Assembly (NCBI GenBank): GCA_022315425.1
Contig: JAIUPT010000039.1
Span: forward strand, 1,152,503-1,216,502
DNA from: Pseudevernia furfuracea
Taxonomy: Eukaryota; Ascomycota; Lecanoromycetes; Lecanorales; Parmeliaceae
Reading direction: 5' to 3'
Length of the DNA stretch: 64,000 nt
Both the position numbers and the translations under genes were made by a program. Each line of letters starts with the position of its first letter. Position 1 is the first letter of the stretch. The notes beneath the pieces were generated by a model. It did no database searches and was not told where the DNA came from. It saw only the letters and a list, made by a program, of their open reading frames with translations. Positions 11,219 to 20,350 of this stretch are shown here, one piece after another.

Positions 11219-12984
11219 TTATATCCAATCCCTAGCACTCTTCTGCAGCTCGATCAACCGCCATCCCCTCGTGTCCGGATTATTGACATCTTCCGGCGTC
11301 CTTGTTACCCCAAGAGCATAAGTAACAAGCTGCACCCTATCCTCCATACCGGCAGCAAGATCGTTTGTTTTGGCATTTCGGTAAACATGAACTTCTTGCG
11401 TTCGGCAGCTGATGATGAACACCGGTATCTCTCCTGGTTCGAGCATGCGGGCAGATAGTATGTCGACATGCCGTATGTCTAGTATGCGGCCATCGGATTT
11501 CAAGCCGGCAGTGGTGTATTGCTGGGTCAGGGCGGCATAAACCTGGTATTGCGCAGCGGAGAGCCAAAGCTTGAGGGTCTCGGTGTCGCCTTTCACATAG
11601 GCATCTAGGACTTCGGGGAGGATATATTCGCGCATCTCGCGGAGGAAGGGTTCCACTTGGAATGACGGGTCCATCTCGCGGAACTTTTTAATGACTCGAG
11701 CGGATTCGTTTTCAGCAAAGAAGCCAGCGACACGGTCGGTAATGCTACGGGCTGTGGAGACGAGGGGGTTTTCGGACTCGTTGTAGCTCGACTTGAGGGA
11801 GAAGAGGGATTGCATGACTGGGTTGGAGTCTTTGAACTTTGTCCATGTTTGGTGGAACTTGGAATCTTTATGCAGAGTGACGTTTGTACCGGCACTGCGA
11901 TGAAGTTAGCGATATCTATTTTGGTTGATTTCTCATTGACAAGAACCTACTCTGGGTCTTCTTCCATCTTCTCCGCCCGCTTGCCTGGCAACCCCTCGGA
12001 GTCTTTCAACTCCCTCAACTCGCGTCTTTTCCTTCTTTCCTCTTTCTCCACCCAGCCGCCATATCTTGAGCTGCTACCATCATCGATTACATCTTTGACA
12101 CTCTTATAGATCTTGGTCTCCCTCACAGGCTTCGTAGCTGCGTCAATCCCTCGACCGGTAGCATTAACGCCAGATCGTACTCCTTTGACAACGGTTGAAT
12201 CCCAAGTCCATGCAGCGCTTTTCCCTAGCACCTTTCCTGTCCCTTTCAGCGCCGAGCCCGTTACTGATGTGGCCGCCCCATATGCACGGCTTGACGCTTC
12301 TCGAGCCCGTCTCACAGACTCGTTCTCCGTAAATTGATGTGCTGAATGGGAAAGGGCTTTTGTGGACTCGTTCCATTCTTTGGAAGCCTGAAATTCAGAC
12401 TGGAGTGTTTCTGTGAAGACTTGCCACGGTGATTTGTTTCCGTGCGGAGGTGGAGGTGGCGGCTCTTCTTTCTTCTTTTGCTCCTTTTCGCCGTTTCCAG
12501 TCTCCTCCTCTTTCTCGCTACCAGTGGACTTCTCTTCGCTGCTTGCGCGACGACTCTCACTCTCTTTCTCGCTCTCCTTTTGAGCCTCTCGATATGCCCG
12601 CTCTGCCGCGCCCTCCGTTTCCCCTGACGCAGCCTCTTGCCTTTGAGCTCGCTTATCTGCACCAGACTTTGCTCCTTGCCTTGAAGAATCTTTTGGCTTG
12701 TCTTCTGATTTTAAATCTCTGAAACTGACGGCATTCGCTCGAAGTGTTGTAGAAAAGGCACTCCTTGATAGCTGGTCAAGGAAGCTGTGAGGTCGCAGTG
12801 AAGAGGTGATAACTTTTGAGCGGATGAAGGAGGATATAGAGGCATTGTTATTGTGTAGCTCGCTCTTTTTTAGTCGAAAAGATGTTGATCGCCCACTTAG
12901 GCATGCCGCAGCGGAGGTGAAGCCTCTCGTGGCAAGACTACCGCGAGTTTGAGAGTGCCGCAGCAAATGCAAGGGTGGCCTCAT
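11219..12984 (-). CDS. TIM44: Mitochondrial import motor subunit Tim44
   Basis: Exons 12984..11951 and 11894..11219 flank a 56-nt intron (11895..11950; GTAGGT donor, GCTAAC branch, CGCAG acceptor); the phase-2 join gives 569 aa. The N-terminus is a mitochondrial presequence rich in Arg and Ser. A long charged linker (about 85-175, Lys/Glu-rich, then a Pro run) precedes SPWQVFTETLQSEFQASKEW and the membrane-binding helices with repeated Gly/Ala. The C-terminal globular domain follows, with FREMDPSFQVEPFLREMREY and the final RGWRLIELQKSARDWI typical of Tim44. It tethers mtHsp70 to the TIM23 channel at the inner membrane. It is divergent from mitoribosomal uS11m across a 233-bp gap, so two mitochondrial genes share a promoter region. 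Confidence 0.95.
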
Positions 12985-13217
12985 GCTAGTAGTCTCTAAA
13001 GATCAGCAGCCTGTTAGAAGGCTCCGCCCGACTTTGATATCGGAACGCGTAAAGACTCAGTTGTTCAAGCATCAAAAAGGTTGGCGGCGCAAACTGTTTG
13101 GTGCGGGTGATATTCCGCTACGGCAGCCGACAAGACAGTCAAAGCAGCTAACTCATTATCTGGACAGCCCTCAAAGGGAGCTTTGCCACCAGTTCGTTCA
13201 ATATAAACCCACCTACC
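12985..13217. promoter_or_regulatory. Shared divergent promoter of TIM44 and uS11m
   Basis: The 233-bp gap separates the start codons of two divergent nuclear genes for mitochondrial proteins. A TATA-like ATATAAA lies about 15 bp before the uS11m start, at about 13201-13207. Co-regulation is inferred from layout only. Confidence 0.5.
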
Positions 13218-13913
13218 ATGAAGCGCTCACTATTCCAACTACCCTCATTAGGGTCAGTATGTCTTCCTTGCCGTCAAAGGAAAGCCCGAGCGCAGGCATT
13301 TCCTTTCCAAATCCACCCAAAGCGCTTTCTAACCACCACCATCCATGACCTCGCCGATACAACTCCTATGTCCTTCAACACCTCTGCCACCAGCAGCGTC
13401 GCAGATCTCTCTCAGTCCCTCACATCACGATTTTCCGGTCCTTCTAACGAGCCTATAATACCAGAGGGTCTTACACGGAGACAAACCCACCTTTCCCTTA
13501 CCCACGACCCCATCATCCGTCCCCACCATCTCCACATCTACGCTACCCGCCACAACTGCCACATCACCCTCACAGCCGGGAACCGCGACCCGATCATCTC
13601 CCTCTCCGCTGGCAACATTGGGTTTAAGAAAGCCCAGCGAGGCAGCTACGATGCGGCATACCAATTGGGGGCGTATGTTATGGGTCTGATCAAGAATCAA
13701 GCTATGCTGGATGAGCAGTATCAAGGGAAGGGAGGACAAATTCGGCAATTGGAGGTTGTGTTGAGAAATTTTGGGCCCGGGAGGCAGGCGGTTACGAAGA
13801 TTCTGCTAGGGAGTGAAGGGAGGGCATTGAGGGGCAGGATCGTGAGGGTTATGGATGGGACGAGATTGAAGTTTGGGGGAACGAGGAGTAAGAAGCCTAG
13901 AAGATTAGGATAG
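13218..13913 (+). CDS. MRPS18: Mitochondrial small-subunit ribosomal protein uS11m
   Basis: A single exon encodes 231 aa. The first roughly 45 residues (MKRSLFQLPSL, then many Arg/Lys and FLTTTIHDL) look like a mitochondrial targeting sequence. The core is a uS11 domain: HLHIYATRHNCHITLT, then the conserved SAGNIGFKKAQRGSYDAAYQLG loop-helix and VVLRNFGPGRQAVTKILLG. The basic tail KFGGTRSKKPRRLG contacts rRNA in the family. In yeast the gene for uS11m is MRPS18 (217 aa), close to this length. It sits in the small-subunit platform of the mitoribosome. Confidence 0.92.
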   Translation: MKRSLFQLPSLGSVCLPCRQRKARAQAFPFQIHPKRFLTTTIHDLADTTPMSFNTSATSSVADLSQSLTSRFSGPSNEPIIPEGLTRRQTHLSLTHDPIIRPHHLHIYATRHNCHITLTAGNRDPIISLSAGNIGFKKAQRGSYDAAYQLGAYVMGLIKNQAMLDEQYQGKGGQIRQLEVVLRNFGPGRQAVTKILLGSEGRALRGRIVRVMDGTRLKFGGTRSKKPRRLG

Positions 13914-14528
13914 ATGAGGGCGGTAATGTGTAAGTTATGTTGAGTTCAGCTTACTAGCCTTGAGGGACAATGACAGTGGCCAGGGTATTCTGGCTACAAA
14001 CCCTCCAGATCACAAATTTCAATGCCTTCCAACGACCATGTTGGATCGAGTGAGAGGCAGTCTTGAATTGCTTCCTGCATCCATTACAACGCCAACTGCT
14101 GACAGGGCAACTTGTAGTGTTTGCAAATCCAAAGTTTGAACATACTGCATCCTCAAGTTATTGTGAATATTCGGAGGTATGGGATATGAGCAAAGACCTT
14201 GTTCTTCACTATGGCGGCACCTTCGTACGCTCTCAAATTGGGTTCATTAGAAAGAAAAGGAAATATATATCCAAATATGAACAAGTTTGTCGCCGTTGTG
14301 AAGTGATGCCTCCATGCGGATGTGGTATAAAATCCCTTCATTGGTGTTTTCGTAGGGCAATGTCTTCCTCGCTGCATTATTTCCGGGGGAAGACACCCCG
14401 AGCTTTTTGCCTTTCAGGAACGGGGTTCGAGTCCAGAAAGGAGTTGTTGATCTTTGTGTTGGGATTTTTTTTGAACAGCATCACCGACCCCAACACATTC
14501 GCTAAAGCTTTATTAACTACGATCATCG
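13914..14528. other. Convergent 3' spacer
   Basis: This lies between the 3' ends of uS11m and the PPPDE gene. The long forward frame here (14063-14701) overlaps the opposite gene and has no recognisable domain. A tRNA T-arm-like GGGTTCGAGTCC at about 14423-14434 lacks a pairing stem. Confidence 0.5.
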
Positions 14529-15394
14529 TTAACGACCCTTTGGCGGTGGCGCTCTTTCACTCGCAGGCATTATTCTATCGTCCGTGTCTCTCACAGCACT
14601 CTTTCCTTTCCCACTCCCGCCTTTCCTTCGATCTCTATCGCTATCCCACCCCTCCTCTTCACTGCCGATCGTGCTACCAATTGTACTGCCGTGGAGACTA
14701 GAGCCTCGGTGATACTGTTGCCGTAACATCGACGTCCGCTCATCCTCATCATCATCTTCCAAAAGCTCTCCGTCTGCTGTATCATGATCCGGTGGAGCGA
14801 TCCATTCCCTCGGAACGACGCATGGGAGCGCAACGCCTATGCTGGCCGCTCTATTCAGCCACGCTGGAGCAGCTTTACTGGTCAACTTTTCGCAGAGATG
14901 GCTGGTGAAGTGGTTGCAGTTGTTGGAAAGGAGGTTGTAAGACGTTCCTTGGAATTCTTGTGAAACTTGTTTGATTATGTTCTCGATTTCATGTTCGGGG
15001 CGGAAAGTGAAGCCTTGTAGTATTTCGCAACGGAATGTACCTCCAGGTGGCTCCATATGTGGCTTTGTCCAGTATACCCCCGACATTCCCGGCCGGTCAT
15101 GTCCGCCGAATGCGTATTCTCTGTTCAAGCTCTTTATGACGACGCCGGTGTGAAGGAGGGAGCTGCCGAGGAACCAGAGGGCGGAAGCGAGTCTGCCTGG
15201 CTTTGCCGGGACATTTCAGCATGTAGACTGATCAGGCTGAAGGCGAGACGTACAGGAAGTAGGTCGTAAACATTTATGAGAATCTCTGTCTTTTGGACTG
15301 AGGCTGAGGAAGGGTTGCTGCCATGAGCACGTTGACTTCTGGAGGGAGTGTGTGATCGGGATCGAGGGGCTTTTTGCTTGCTCTTTGCTGACAT
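14529..15394 (-). CDS. PPPDE-fold (DeSI-like) thiol peptidase
   Basis: Exons 15394..15254 and 15200..14529 flank a 53-nt intron (15201..15253; GTACGT...CAAAG); 270 aa. The join restores the family signature VYDLLPPGRLASALWFLGSS followed by LLHTGVVI and REYAFGGHDRPG. The predicted catalytic pair is His64 (in LLHTG) and Cys142 (in NNCNHF), as in PPPDE/DeSI cysteine peptidases, which act as deSUMOylating or deubiquitinating enzymes or depalmitoylases. After the domain (about 40-180) comes an acidic, Ser-rich, basic-ended tail, probably disordered. The acceptor AAAG is less usual than YAG, but only it keeps the conserved frame. The start at 15394 (MSAKSKQK) is the first ATG giving a plain N-terminus; one in frame farther upstream is possible. 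Confidence 0.88.
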
Positions 15395-15766
15395 TAGGTT
15401 CGCTGAGTCGGTGTTGCAATGGAACTCTGTGTGATGAGAAGACTGTCGACGGCTGCGGAGCACGCGGGATTCGCGGACAGAGGCCGAGACTGCTGCAATG
15501 GTCGAATAGGCTAGAAGCGAGGAAGAGCAGTAGGTTAGGAGATGTTATGTAGAGGAGAATGAGTGTAAGGGTAGATGAAAGACAAAGCTCTCATGCCTGG
15601 AGCGTGGAGCCTGCAGGACGAGGTGCGGGCGGCAGTTGATCCCTAGAGCGCGTCTCTGGGCGCCAGCGATAGCGGGAGTCTTGAGCCTAAAGTTCGAATT
15701 TTGTAACTGTATAACGCACAATTCTTGCTATAGACACATGAGTTGATCGATTGAAGAGAGGGGCCA
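15395..15766. promoter_or_regulatory. Divergent promoter region, PPPDE gene and OLA1
   Basis: This is the intergenic stretch between two divergent genes. No TATA box or clear factor site stands out. Confidence 0.4.
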
Positions 15767-15973
15767 TTGCTCTCTCCACGAACCCTCAGTACGACTACTC
15801 ATCTTTATCTGCTGTCTCTCTTCACTTCAAGTCTTTGGACACTTTTCCCCAAAGCAGCAGGACCTGCGTTTGTATCTCACCTCCAGCCAGCATTCGTGCT
15901 CTCGATCAGAATCTCTTCAACAACCCCTACAGCGCGAAGCTTCACAACTTCTTCAGCCAGACATCGAAGCAGG
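15767..15973 (+). other. In-frame non-AUG N-terminal extension of OLA1
   Basis: The OLA1 frame stays open for 69 codons upstream of its ATG, back to a TGA at 15752-15754, with no ATG in that stretch. The end reads SIRISSTTPTARSFTTSSARHRSR, rich in Arg, Ser and Thr and lacking acidic residues, like a fungal mitochondrial presequence. Possible starts are TTG 15767 or internal CTG/GTG codons, or an ATG in an unseen upstream exon. It may also simply be 5' UTR. Confidence 0.45.
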
Positions 15974-17681
15974 ATGCCTCCCAAGAAGAAAGAAGAGGAG
16001 AAGAAAGTGCTTCTGGGCCGGCCGGGCAACAGCTTGAAAAGTGGTATCGTACGTATGATACAGCCTCACGCATATTGATTAAGCGTGCTCCTAACCTCGT
16101 GTCGCTCTACAGGTTGGCTTAGCCAACGTCGGCAAATCGACCCTTTTCCAAGCCATCACGAAATGCTCATTGGGTAACCCAGCTGTGAGTCAACTGTGGA
16201 ACATCGTATGAGATAAAAGGCTCATGCCGGCAAATATAGAACTTTCCCTACGCTACAATCGAACCCGAGGAAGCTCGTGTCATCGTACCTGATGATAGAT
16301 ACGATTCGTTATGTGAACAATACAAGCCGAAGTCAAGAGTACCTGCCAATTTGACTGTCTACGACATCGCTGGCCTGACTCGAGGAGCCTCTACTGGAGC
16401 TGGTCTTGGAAACGCTTTCTTATCACACATCAGAGCGGTCGATGCAATTTTCCAAGTCGTCCGATGCTTCGATGATGCCGAGATCATACACGTGGAGGGA
16501 GATGTCGATCCAGTACGAGATCTTACTATTATCAGTGAAGAGCTGCGCATCAAGGACATCGAGTTCGTGGAGAAGGCTTTGGAGAACTTGAAGAAGCAGA
16601 CTCGACGAGGTGGTCAGAGCTTGGAGATGAAGAAGCTGAAAGAGGAGGAAGCTACGGTGGAGAAGATCCTCGCATGGCTGAAGGATGGTAAGGACGTACG
16701 GAAAGAGAATTGGACACCCAAAGAAGTGAGTTCCAACTCCATGCTCCATGTGACCGACATGTTCTTGCATGATGAACAAGAGCTACAAAGCTCGATATAA
16801 TCCCAGCTCGTTGAACGGCTCAATTATATAACGCAGAGACCGAACTGAAATGAAATCCAACTCTGACACCAAGAACATACTCTTACACTCTTTGATTGCC
16901 CATCTCTCTGAGGGGCGCGGCTAATTCAAATGGTCGACTAGGTCGAAGTCATAAATCCTCTTTTCCTCCTCAGCGCTAAACCCGTTGTCTACCTCGTCAA
17001 CCTCAGCGAGAAAGATTACATCCGACAAAAGAACAAGCATCTTCCTAAGATCGCCGAATGGGTCAAGGAACACGCAGCAGGCGATCCTATACTGCCTCTT
17101 TCTGTCGCCTTCGAGGAGCGCCTCACACGGTTCGAGACTGAGGCGGAGGTGGAGGAGGAATGTAAAACGCTCGGTACTAAATCCGCACTACCCAAGATTA
17201 TTACGACCATGAGAAAGATGCTTGATCTCGGCAGCTTCTTCACGACGGGGACGGATGAAGTGAGGCAGTGGACTATTAGAAACGGGACAAAGGCGCCGCA
17301 GGCTGCCGGGGTGATTCATGGGGGTAATTTGAGAGGTTCTTGACTCGAGATGGCGTTACTGACATATGGATTTGCAGACTTTGAGAAGACATTCATCCAA
17401 TGTATCGTCTACAACTACGAGATGCTCAAAGAGTACAAAGATGAGGCCTCGCTGAAAGCTGCTGGGAAGGTCATGACCAAGGGCAAAGATTATGGTGAGC
17501 ATGACTTGATGAAATACTCGGCTTGCTTGATATGACTCATGAACATATGCTGACTTCTAGCGCTAGTGGTGGCCGACGGCGATATAATATTGAGTACGCA
17601 TATCTCTTGTCTGAATGATCTCTCGTAATGATCGTAATGGCTAACACGTTCGCAGTCAAAGCCGGTGCTGCAAAGTCATGA
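15974..17681 (+). CDS. OLA1: Obg-like ATPase 1 (YchF family)
   Basis: Seven exons: 15974..16048, 16113..16184, 16240..16725, 16942..17323, 17378..17494, 17561..17593 and 17656..17681; 396 aa, the usual OLA1 length. The P-loop is GLANVGKST (27-35), followed by NFPYATI (50-56) and DIAGL (91-95). The base-recognition motif is NLSE (231-234), not NKxD. This NxxE form is what lets OLA1 prefer ATP over GTP. A coiled-coil insert (about 140-210, LKKQTRRGGQSLEMKKLKEE) and a C-terminal TGS domain follow (FEKTFIQCIVYNYEML...ALVVADGDIIL). It is a cytosolic ribosome-associated ATPase involved in translation and stress control. All introns are GT-AG. Intron 3 (16726..16941, 216 nt) is much longer than the others and holds a candidate snoRNA. 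Confidence 0.95.
16759..16878 (+). ncRNA. Candidate box C/D snoRNA inside OLA1 intron 3
   Basis: Within the 216-nt intron there is a perfect C box ATGATGA (16769-16775) and a D box CTGA (16863-16866). They are bracketed by a 9-bp terminal stem, ATGTTCTTG at 16759-16767 pairing with CAAGAACAT at 16870-16878. A possible D' box CTGA lies at 16845-16848. About 120 nt fits the class, and intronic hosting in translation-related genes is common. The 12 nt before the D box are the predicted guide; I have not verified a target. Confidence 0.65.
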
Positions 17682-18537
17682 TCGAGCCGTACCACACGCG
17701 GGAAGGGCTAGCAATTGTCAGTATCTGGGGAGCGTCATGTGGGTCATTGGCCTAGGAGCAGATGATCCGATAGTTGAAGCATGTACTACAGGCAGATAGC
17801 CCGGAGCTACAACGGCATGATACTACCATAGTTCATCTCCTTCCTCCAGGGTGATCTGTCTCCGACTTTCCCATTCGTCTTTCCCTCGTACCGCGCTCAT
17901 CTTAGCTCGTCAATCGAATTATAGCACCTGTGAAGGTACTGGGGCGCGTCAAAACAAAAACTCGCATTTCGTGCCTAGATCGATGTAGAACTTCAATTTC
18001 GTACACTCCCAGTTTCCCCCCTCGTTGAAATCTCCCGTGAATGGTGTTTTCCTTGAGTTTGACTCGCTTCTGGAAAAGTGGAGACTGCATGAGGTTGTCC
18101 CATTAATGAACGTACGTGTAGACCAGAGCCTAATCTGTCTGTCGCTGATCCTAGAAGGTACGAGATTCGCGTCGAATCATCCACAACTCTGAGGTCATCC
18201 TCACCGTGCGCGATTTTTTCTACCACCCACTTCTTTTCTAACAGCATCGACCTTAAGCATTATCAAGCTCATTCAACAGCTACAATACTTGTAAGTAGTC
18301 TTATCCTGTCCTGATTTGACATCTTTTGTATATCCAAAGCTCCAGTGCTCTCATCCCCTCAGTGCGCGCTCATCCAAAACCCTCTCACTGAGCCTCCACG
18401 GGATATCCACTTGATATCTAAAGCCTTTATAATATTTCATAATCTATCCCGCTCTGCACTCCATTTTCACATGTCCTCACTCACTATCAAGCTTATACAC
18501 TAACCTTGAGCGTGGTTCATAGTCTCACCGTCACTAG
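17682..18537. other. 3' flank of OLA1 and possible 5' UTR intron of next gene
   Basis: No coding gene is recognised. A strong donor GTAAGTAGTC at 18291 and a CTAACC branch plus CACTAG acceptor ending at 18537 could mark a 247-nt 5' intron of the gene that follows. Confidence 0.35.
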
Positions 18538-19342
18538 ATTCCAACACGGAACCTATCAACATCAACACACCACCAGCCGAAAGACCTCCCAAGGTGGAGA
18601 AGCCAAAGAAGCCCCCCCCCCGACCACCTTGCAAGAATCATTTCTGCCCCGCAATCATCAGCTTCATCTCTGGCGGTCATGTCATCGCTTTGGGGGCAAA
18701 ACCGACCGATAATACAAAGATGAGAACGTCAAAGTCAACTTCACCACCAAGCACCGTGGCACAGATCTCCCTTATCATTGGTTTTCGACTCAAGCTCAAA
18801 GCGTGACCCCGAGGGCCAAGCACTTGTACAAGGACGCCAACTTCCAGCACGTTCTTTTTCAAGTACCATCACGGCGACTTCGGTTGCGAACATCACAAAG
18901 CAAACAAGAAAGACAGAAAGATGGTTCTCAGCGTTATGCTGGCCGACCCGGCGACTAAAGAAGTGGTCGACAATGACGAGCTCTATGTTGTCAAGCTTTT
19001 TCGCCAGAACAATCGCCGCGGAGTGGAAGTCACCGGACACGGTTCTTCATTTGTTGGTGCTGATGACGGAGTTCATGATACCTACCATCAGCTCTCCTCC
19101 ATCGAGTCCTGCAACGTGGTCACCATGTGGCTTTTCGAATACGAGAACCTTGCCTTCCGCATCAACCGGGCCTTGGAAAACAAGAAGGAGACCGATGATC
19201 CACTGCGCCCTTATTACCACACCTCCGAAAAAACCGGAAGAGTTCAACCTCAGGTCCAATGGAACCACTTCTGCTGGTGGATTGGGCGAGGGTGGTTGGG
19301 CGTCTGCTGCCACGACTGTTGAGATTCCAGAGGGTTGGTAGA
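18538..19342 (+). pseudogene. Unknown gene broken by homopolymer indels
   Basis: Four open segments in alternating frames read as one protein. Segment 1 (18538-~18716) has ERPPKVEKPKKPPPRPPCKN and ISFISGGHVIALGAKP. Segment 2 (~18718-18856) has DENVKVNFTTKHRGTDLPYHW. Segment 3 (~18856-19230) has KYHHGDFGCEHHKANKKDRK and ELYVVKLFRQNNRRG. Segment 4 (~19228-19342) has KPEEFNLRSNGTTSAGG and ends EIPEGW. Each switch sits at a mononucleotide run: A3 at 18716, T5 at 18855 and A6 at 19228. A C10 tract at 18612 may also vary. No in-frame ATG begins segment 1, so the start is unknown. I do not recognise the family. Sequencing or assembly error is as likely as true decay. Confidence 0.45.
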
Positions 19343-19685
19343 GGAGCGGAGGCTTAGTGGTAGTGAAGATTGTGTCCTTGTCCTGCTGAAAGATGGAGGA
19401 TCGTCATGCTTCGGTGGTGGAATAGATTGTGCCTATTATTAATCGTCTTCCTTAAGGCTTGAGGGCGATAACTTTTGAATATAGTAGAAACAAGTTCAAA
19501 CTTTATGATGATTCTCAAAGCGTCAGTCAGAAAGCGCAAAAGGCGAGTTCTATAATTTTGCGAAATCATGAAGCAATCAATCATATAGATTATTAAGAGC
19601 CGAGTGAAACAAAGTGTATACATACATACATACGTATGACTTTTCACCATACATAAAAGAAATTTTTGATGATGACAAAAGGAAG

Positions 19686-19694
19686 AAAAAAAAA
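19686..19694 (-). terminator. Pol III terminator of U6
   Basis: A run of nine A on the plus strand is T9 at the end of the U6 transcript, a typical RNA polymerase III stop. Confidence 0.8.
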
Positions 19695-19793
19695 TTGGTA
19701 GCTTCTCTTTGATTGAGCGTGTCATCCTTAGTGCAGGGGCCATGCTAATCTTCTCTGTATCGTTTCAAATTGACCAAATGTGCCGAAGCACAC
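19690..19793 (-). ncRNA. U6: U6 spliceosomal snRNA
   Basis: On the minus strand a 5' hairpin GTGC-TTCG-GCAC is followed by ACATTTGGTCAATTTGAAAC, then the invariant ACAGAGAAGATTAGCATGG (the ACAGAG box that pairs with the 5' splice site and the start of the internal stem-loop region). CCCCTGC and AAGGATGACACGC come next and a T9 run closes it. Length is about 104 nt and the 5' end is approximate. No intron interrupts it, unlike S. pombe U6. It is the catalytic RNA of the spliceosome, transcribed by Pol III. Confidence 0.95.
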
Positions 19794-19810
19794 TTAACCT
19801 CCGCTATTTG

Positions 19811-19820
19811 CATATATAAC
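19811..19820 (-). promoter_or_regulatory. TATA box of U6
   Basis: GTTATATATG on the minus strand lies about 20-27 nt upstream of the predicted U6 start, the spacing used by Pol III type 3-like snRNA promoters. Confidence 0.65.
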
Positions 19821-20350
19821 GTATTTGTGCAGTTCGCTGGCCACACCGAGAACTTATGTGAGCTTATTTGGAAAAAACTACTGCTCTATTATCCTCTTCT
19901 TTTATCCAGATTGTTAGAGGTGCTAACTAAAAATGTGTTTGCTTTTTTGCGCAGATTATTGTTTTCGGGTTTGGTCCTCGCTCGAACCAAGAAACCGAGG
20001 GCTTGGCGAAATCTTGGCGATTTTCGTGGACTGGCGAGACTGGTCATATTCACTATTGGAAATTGGCATCGTGCCATGCATGCAACTTCACCGTTTGCGC
20101 TGGCGAGGTAAGTAAGTTGCGTGGCACGATGAGAACGGAGTCTTAACGTCAGCCCGGGCAATGCCTACTTGAGTCTACGATGAACGGGAGCGAATCGGAC
20201 GGGTCATCGATATGCTTACAATGCTTACTTACATCGAACGATTCTATCATCTATCGGGCATCCTGCCAATCGCAGCGCTTCAAGTGCTACGTCAGGAAAA
20301 GGAGCCGGACCAAGTCTGAATTGCCCCTGCTCCACACTCACTTGCCACAT
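19821..20350. other. Intergenic, no gene recognised
   Basis: The forward frame at 19770-20111 overlaps the U6 promoter and shows no domain. Confidence 0.5.

Noticed and set aside
14423..14434. tRNA-like T-arm GGGTTCGAGTCC
   Set aside because: The flanking bases do not form a T stem, and no acceptor or anticodon arm is found at the right spacing.
14063..14701. Forward open frame of 212 codons
   Set aside because: It overlaps the 3' end of the PPPDE gene on the other strand and has no domain.
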